From the NCBI GenBank assembly GCA_016880595.1, contig JAEHDC010000026.1, positions 1 through 34,010 of the forward strand: a stretch of 34,010 bases of DNA. Direction: 5' to 3'. A program made the position numbers and the translations under genes. The stretch comes from Candidatus Saccharimonadota bacterium. Its GTDB lineage: Bacteria; Patescibacteriota; Saccharimonadia; Saccharimonadales; EFPC-124. Below are positions 31,387-34,010 of this stretch, piece by piece (position 1 is the stretch's first letter; each line of letters begins with the position of its first letter). The notes beneath the pieces are model-generated. The model was not told the origin of the DNA, did not search any database, and saw only the letters and a list, made by a program, of their open reading frames with translations.

Positions 31387-32076
31387 ATGCAAATTATTGG
31401 ACATCGAGGCGCGCGCGGCTTAGCGCCAGAAAATTCTAAAACTGCCATAAAGGCGGCAATTAAAGCCGGCGTCGATTGGGTGGAATTTGACGTACGTTGT
31501 ACAAAAGACGGCAAAGTTGTTTTAGTGCACTCGCCGCACACCTTTAAAAAAACCTGGCGCCCACGAATAGTCTCTCGAACTCCATACAAAAAACTCGTAA
31601 GCGCTAAAACGTTTAAAAACGAGCCAATCGCCACAATAACAGAGGCGTTTACCACAATTGGAGGCAAGGCAAAAATTAATGTCGAAATTAAAAGCAAGGG
31701 CTGCGCCGAAACAATCGTAGACCACATAGAACGAATGGTAAAAGCAGGCGCGCCATACAACCATTTTATGGTTTCGTCATTTAAAGTTGAGCGCCTACGC
31801 GAAGTCCATCGGCTCAACGCTCAAATTCCGCTTGCCCTATTGCACGGAACGCGGCCAAAAAACTTCTTAAAAGTACGTGCTTTACGCTTAAGCGCTGTTG
31901 GTTTTTGGCACAAACGTCTGCCTAAAAAAATGATTGAACAAGCCAAAATCCGCAATTTAGCCGTCTACACCTACACTGTTAACAATCCTAAAAATATTGA
32001 AAAAATTAACAAGTTGGGCGTTGATATGGTTGTGACAGATCAACCTGACCGCCTAAAATCACCAGTTAAAAAGTAG
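31387..32076 (+). CDS. Glycerophosphodiester phosphodiesterase family protein
   Basis: A 229-residue GDPD TIM-barrel protein, expected to split glycerophosphodiesters to glycerol-3-phosphate and an alcohol. The metal and catalytic residues of the family are visible: His6-Arg7 in IIGHRGARG, Glu15 in LAPENS, Glu33 and Asp35 in WVEFDVRCTKDG, and His48 in VVLVHSP. KINVEIKSKG carries the mid-barrel Glu/Lys, and VYTYTVNNPKNIEKINKLGVD with VVTDQPD closes the barrel. There is no signal peptide, so it is cytosolic, with a basic composition. It could recycle lipid head groups taken up from other cells (inference). Confidence 0.93.
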   Translation: MQIIGHRGARGLAPENSKTAIKAAIKAGVDWVEFDVRCTKDGKVVLVHSPHTFKKTWRPRIVSRTPYKKLVSAKTFKNEPIATITEAFTTIGGKAKINVEIKSKGCAETIVDHIERMVKAGAPYNHFMVSSFKVERLREVHRLNAQIPLALLHGTRPKNFLKVRALRLSAVGFWHKRLPKKMIEQAKIRNLAVYTYTVNNPKNIEKINKLGVDMVVTDQPDRLKSPVKK

Positions 32077-32107
32077 CAGACGGCGCATATTTTAGTAGCG
32101 CCGTCTG
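32077..32107. terminator. Perfect bidirectional hairpin between GDPD-like and thioredoxin reductase genes
   Basis: CAGACGGCGC (32077-32086) pairs perfectly with GCGCCGTCTG (32098-32107) over an 11-base loop. It begins immediately after the plus-strand TAG and lies 23 bases from the minus-strand stop. Confidence 0.7.
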
Positions 32108-32130
32108 TTAGCTTTACCACAAAATATTTC

Positions 32131-33093
32131 CTAGACGCTTTCTGTAGGTAGCGTTATGAGATGATGCTTTTGTTTCTCTAGGTATTCGCGAATTTTTAGC
32201 GCAGCTGTAGCTCCTTCGCCCACTGCGCTAGCAATTTGCATAGTAGCGCCGCTGCGTACATCACCACTCGCAAATATGCCTGACAGATTCGTTTGTAGGT
32301 TTGCATCAGTTTTTATAAAACCGCTCTCGTCCAGCTTTATACCAGAGCCGTTTAAAAATGCCGTATTTGGAATTAAGCCGATAAAGACAAAAACGCCATC
32401 AACCGTAAATTCTACATCTTTGCCGTTTTGCTTAGCTAGAACTTTTGAGAATTTGCCATTGTCGCCACTAATTCCGGTTGGAGTTACGCCCAAATGTACG
32501 GTAATTTTACCTTGTTTAACTTTCTCATCTAGCTCGCGTTGCAAAACTTCAGACGCTTTTACTTCGCTCCGAACCAAAAGATCAATATGCGAGGCAAACT
32601 TTAGCAAAAATAATGCTTCTTGCACCGCAGAGTTTCCGCCACCCACTACGGCAATCTTTTTATCTCTATAAAACGCGCCATCACAGGTGGCGCAGAAATG
32701 TACGCCACGACCATAAAATTCCTTTTCTCCAGGAACATTTAACTGGCGATAGGCTGAACCAGTGGCGATTAGAACCGCCTTGGCATGCAATTCACCATCT
32801 GTTGTTTTAACTATCTTAAAATCGTCGCCATCAGAAATCTCCGCCACTTCGGCATATTGAATTTCCGCACCAAAGCGCTCAGCCTGGTCTTGCATTTGAC
32901 TGGCCAGATCCATACCCTTGATACCTTTGGCAAAACCTGGATAATTGTCTATCCAGTCTGTTATTGCAGCTAGGCCACCAACCACTCCTTTTTCGCACAT
33001 AACAGTGCTAATTTCTTCGCGAGTAGTGTATACCGCTGCCGCCAGAGCTGATGGCCCAGCGCCGACTATAACTAGATCCTTTTTTATAGTCAT
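32131..33093 (-). CDS. trxB: Thioredoxin reductase (NADPH, FAD)
   Basis: A 320-residue low-molecular-weight thioredoxin reductase transferring electrons from NADPH through FAD and a disulfide to a thiol protein. FAD-binding GAGPSALAAAVYTTRE (11-26), redox-active CATC (134-137) in VHFCATCDGAFY, NADPH-binding VVGGGNSAVQEALFL (149-163), and the C-terminal FAD motif GIFASGDVRSG are all present. The frame runs to 33150, but the ATG at 33093 follows the glutaredoxin stop after one base (TAG A ATG) and gives the normal length. The preceding gene for a glutaredoxin-like protein likely encodes its substrate. The normal HRR-type NADP motif is not obvious (VRSEVKASE), so cofactor preference is open. Confidence 0.95.
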   Translation of the reverse strand: MTIKKDLVIVGAGPSALAAAVYTTREEISTVMCEKGVVGGLAAITDWIDNYPGFAKGIKGMDLASQMQDQAERFGAEIQYAEVAEISDGDDFKIVKTTDGELHAKAVLIATGSAYRQLNVPGEKEFYGRGVHFCATCDGAFYRDKKIAVVGGGNSAVQEALFLLKFASHIDLLVRSEVKASEVLQRELDEKVKQGKITVHLGVTPTGISGDNGKFSKVLAKQNGKDVEFTVDGVFVFIGLIPNTAFLNGSGIKLDESGFIKTDANLQTNLSGIFASGDVRSGATMQIASAVGEGATAALKIREYLEKQKHHLITLPTESV

Positions 33094-33094
33094 T

Positions 33095-33358
33095 CTACGC
33101 TGCCACCATGTCTCGCACGGCTGCGCTAATTTTTGCCGGATTCCAGCCAACTGTCAAATCTCTTGCGCCTTGTTCATCTTCTACCACTGTTATTGGGACG
33201 GTCATTGCGCCGCTCATCTCTATAACTTGTTGCCTAATCTCTGGCTGCTCGTCCATATTTACGGCTGTGTAGTCCAGTCCTTTGCTGGTTAAAAATTTTT
33301 TTACCATGTCGCAATAAGCACACGACGAGGTTGTGTATATAGTGATTGTTTTTTTCAT
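33095..33358 (-). CDS. Glutaredoxin-like protein (NrdH/Grx family)
   Basis: An 87-residue thioredoxin-fold redox protein. The active-site disulfide is C13-AY-C16 in YTTSSCAYCDMVKKFL; the cis-proline appears in TVPITVVED, and VGWNPAKISAAV is the C-terminal helix region. The frame continues upstream to 33526, but a strong Shine-Dalgarno (GGAGGGG) stands just before ATG 33358 and the protein then has the family's normal length. Coupling to trxB one base downstream suggests reduction by thioredoxin reductase rather than by glutathione, as in NrdH-type systems (inference). Confidence 0.93.
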   Translation of the reverse strand: MKKTITIYTTSSCAYCDMVKKFLTSKGLDYTAVNMDEQPEIRQQVIEMSGAMTVPITVVEDEQGARDLTVGWNPAKISAAVRDMVAA

Positions 33359-33385
33359 TGTTTCCCCTCCACAGGAACTTCTTCT

Positions 33386-33415
33386 AGTATACATAAGCCT
33401 TAAGCGCTTTGGCAA
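33386..33415 (-). promoter_or_regulatory. Promoter of the glutaredoxin-trxB operon
   Basis: On the minus strand TTGCCA (33410-33415), 18 bases, TATACT (33386-33391). It lies 27 bases before the glutaredoxin ATG, leaving room for the GGAGGGG ribosome site. Confidence 0.6.
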
Positions 33416-33451
33416 TATGTTGCGCGTTGTAGTTTTAGCTTTTTGACATAA

Positions 33452-33480
33452 ATTTAGCTCGCTTTTAAGGCGAGCTAAAT
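33452..33480. terminator. Hairpin downstream of the FKBP gene
   Basis: ATTTAGCTCGC (33452-33462) pairs perfectly with GCGAGCTAAAT (33470-33480) over a seven-base loop, 20 bases after the FKBP stop. The stem is AT-flanked on both sides, giving partial T-tracts. Confidence 0.7.
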
Positions 33481-33500
33481 AATTTTTAATACTACATGTT

Positions 33501-34010
33501 TTACTCGGAAGCGGCAGCGTCTGCATCGATGCTTAAGACTTCAATCTCAAAGACCAAGGCCGAGTTAGCTGGAATGCCACCAACTTCTTGATCACCATAA
33601 GCCATTGAGGAAGGAATGACCAAGCGGCGCTTGCCGCCAACCTTCATGCCTGTCACACCTTCTTTAACACCATCAATCACTTCGCTTAAGGTGATACTAA
33701 CAGGCACGCCAGTATCATAGCTGCTATCAAACTTTTCGCCAGTCGCGGCGACTGTACCTTTATAGTCAATTGTTACAGTGTCGTCGGCCTGAACTTCTTC
33801 ACCAGTGCCAACTGTTAAATCTGTTATTTGCAATGAAGTTACTTCTTCGGTTGTGACGTAGGCCGTTGGATCGACAGTTAGCTCAACGTCTTCTTCGGTG
33901 GTTGAATCTGTTGTAGTAGTGCTTTCTGCTGCCAAGGCATCGTTATTGTCCATTATAATCAAAACATATGAGCCCAAAAACCCAAAAGCCATGACAATTG
34001 CAATTACCCA
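33501..34010 (-). CDS. FKBP-type peptidyl-prolyl isomerase, membrane-anchored, 5' end outside window
   Basis: At least 169 residues in frame to the window edge. An N-terminal hydrophobic anchor (WVIAIVMAFGFLGSYVLIIM) is followed by a Thr/Glu/Ser-rich linker and one FKBP domain of about 105 residues: TVGTGEEVQADDTVTIDYKG, GEKFDSSYD, VIDGVKEGVTGMKVGGKRRL, IPSSMAYGDQ, GIPANSALVFEIEVLSI. These supply the Tyr, Asp, Val-Ile, Trp-position and Tyr/Phe pocket residues of active FKBPs. A methionine at 33992 lies inside the membrane helix, so the real start is probably beyond base 34010. The domain would act outside the membrane on exported proteins. Confidence 0.92.
   Translation of the reverse strand, partial: WVIAIVMAFGFLGSYVLIIMDNNDALAAESTTTTDSTTEEDVELTVDPTAYVTTEEVTSLQITDLTVGTGEEVQADDTVTIDYKGTVAATGEKFDSSYDTGVPVSITLSEVIDGVKEGVTGMKVGGKRRLVIPSSMAYGDQEVGGIPANSALVFEIEVLSIDADAAASE

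Noticed and set aside
31380..31817. 145-residue minus-strand frame opposite the GDPD-like gene
   Set aside because: The plus strand encodes all GDPD catalytic residues; the opposite frame has no ribosome site or family match.
33359..33526. N-terminal extension of the glutaredoxin-like protein
   Set aside because: The promoter and a strong Shine-Dalgarno lie within it, and the extra sequence is basic and unlike the family.
1..34010. Alternative genetic code with UGA as glycine
   Set aside because: TGA serves as the natural stop of rpiB, dnaE and the transketolase C-terminal gene, with the next start codon overlapping or adjacent in the first and third.
1..34010. tRNA or rRNA genes, CRISPR arrays, insertion sequences, prophage genes
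   Set aside because: No T-arm consensus in a cloverleaf context, no regularly spaced repeats, and no transposase, integrase or phage-type proteins were seen.

Overview
This window is almost entirely one moderately AT-rich bacterial genome fragment. Genes are packed tightly, mostly on the minus strand, with many 1-4 bp stop/start overlaps. TGA works as a stop: rpiB, dnaE and the transketolase C-terminal gene end on it, the first inside an ATGA overlap with the next gene. That argues against the candidate phyla that read UGA as glycine. Compact metabolism genes, a PilB ATPase, split transketolase, GatCAB, small one-segment membrane proteins and apparently leaderless promoters suggest a Patescibacteria/CPR member, most likely a Saccharibacteria-like lineage. 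That placement is inference; there is no rRNA here. The first ~127 bases are about 75% G+C (90 of the first 120 bases), carry a piece of a proteobacterial-type metallo-beta-lactamase protein on the opposite strand, and look like an assembly chimera.

Layout. 127-4601 (minus): pilB, a polyprenyl-phosphate glycosyltransferase, a GtrA flippase-like protein and a truncated polytopic membrane protein, suggesting surface glycan transfer. 4682-5021 (plus): a broken Gmad2-domain gene. 5054-5569 (plus): an RNA methyltransferase. 5642-11371 (minus): a hypothetical protein, dnaE, two small membrane proteins and a Nudix hydrolase. 11440-12084 (plus): a G5/excalibur surface protein. 12086-17476 (minus): YtxH-like and DUF948-like proteins, a small membrane protein, galU, and gatC-gatA-(membrane HEPN-like ORF)-gatB. 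17516-20371 (minus): a membrane protein with a Tyr/Asp-rich tail, then uvrB, which diverges from a lipoprotein gene (20508-20942). 20994-22845 (minus): a LOG-like protein and a 409-residue unknown.

22887-23476 has no credible protein gene. It can be folded on the plus strand into a long series of hairpins that ends in a strong intrinsic terminator. G-U pairs in at least eight stems fit only a plus-strand RNA. I recognise no known RNA family, and this is the best candidate for an undescribed element.

23475-29986 (minus) is one tightly coupled carbon operon: gap, rpiB, rpe, transketolase N- and C-terminal halves, a membrane-anchored unknown, class II aldolase and a PfkB-family kinase. It covers triose oxidation and the non-oxidative pentose phosphate route without a transaldolase gene. 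30117-30714 (plus) is an unknown gene with an apparent +1 frameshift. 30775-34010 holds inorganic pyrophosphatase, a glycerophosphodiesterase-like protein, a glutaredoxin-thioredoxin reductase pair and a truncated FKBP isomerase.

Two regulatory habits recur. Genes at the start of transcription units often have a -10 box 5-12 bases before the start codon, implying leaderless or nearly leaderless mRNAs, whereas genes inside operons and a few others have Shine-Dalgarno sequences. Four of the five convergent gene pairs share one hairpin that could end transcription from both sides.
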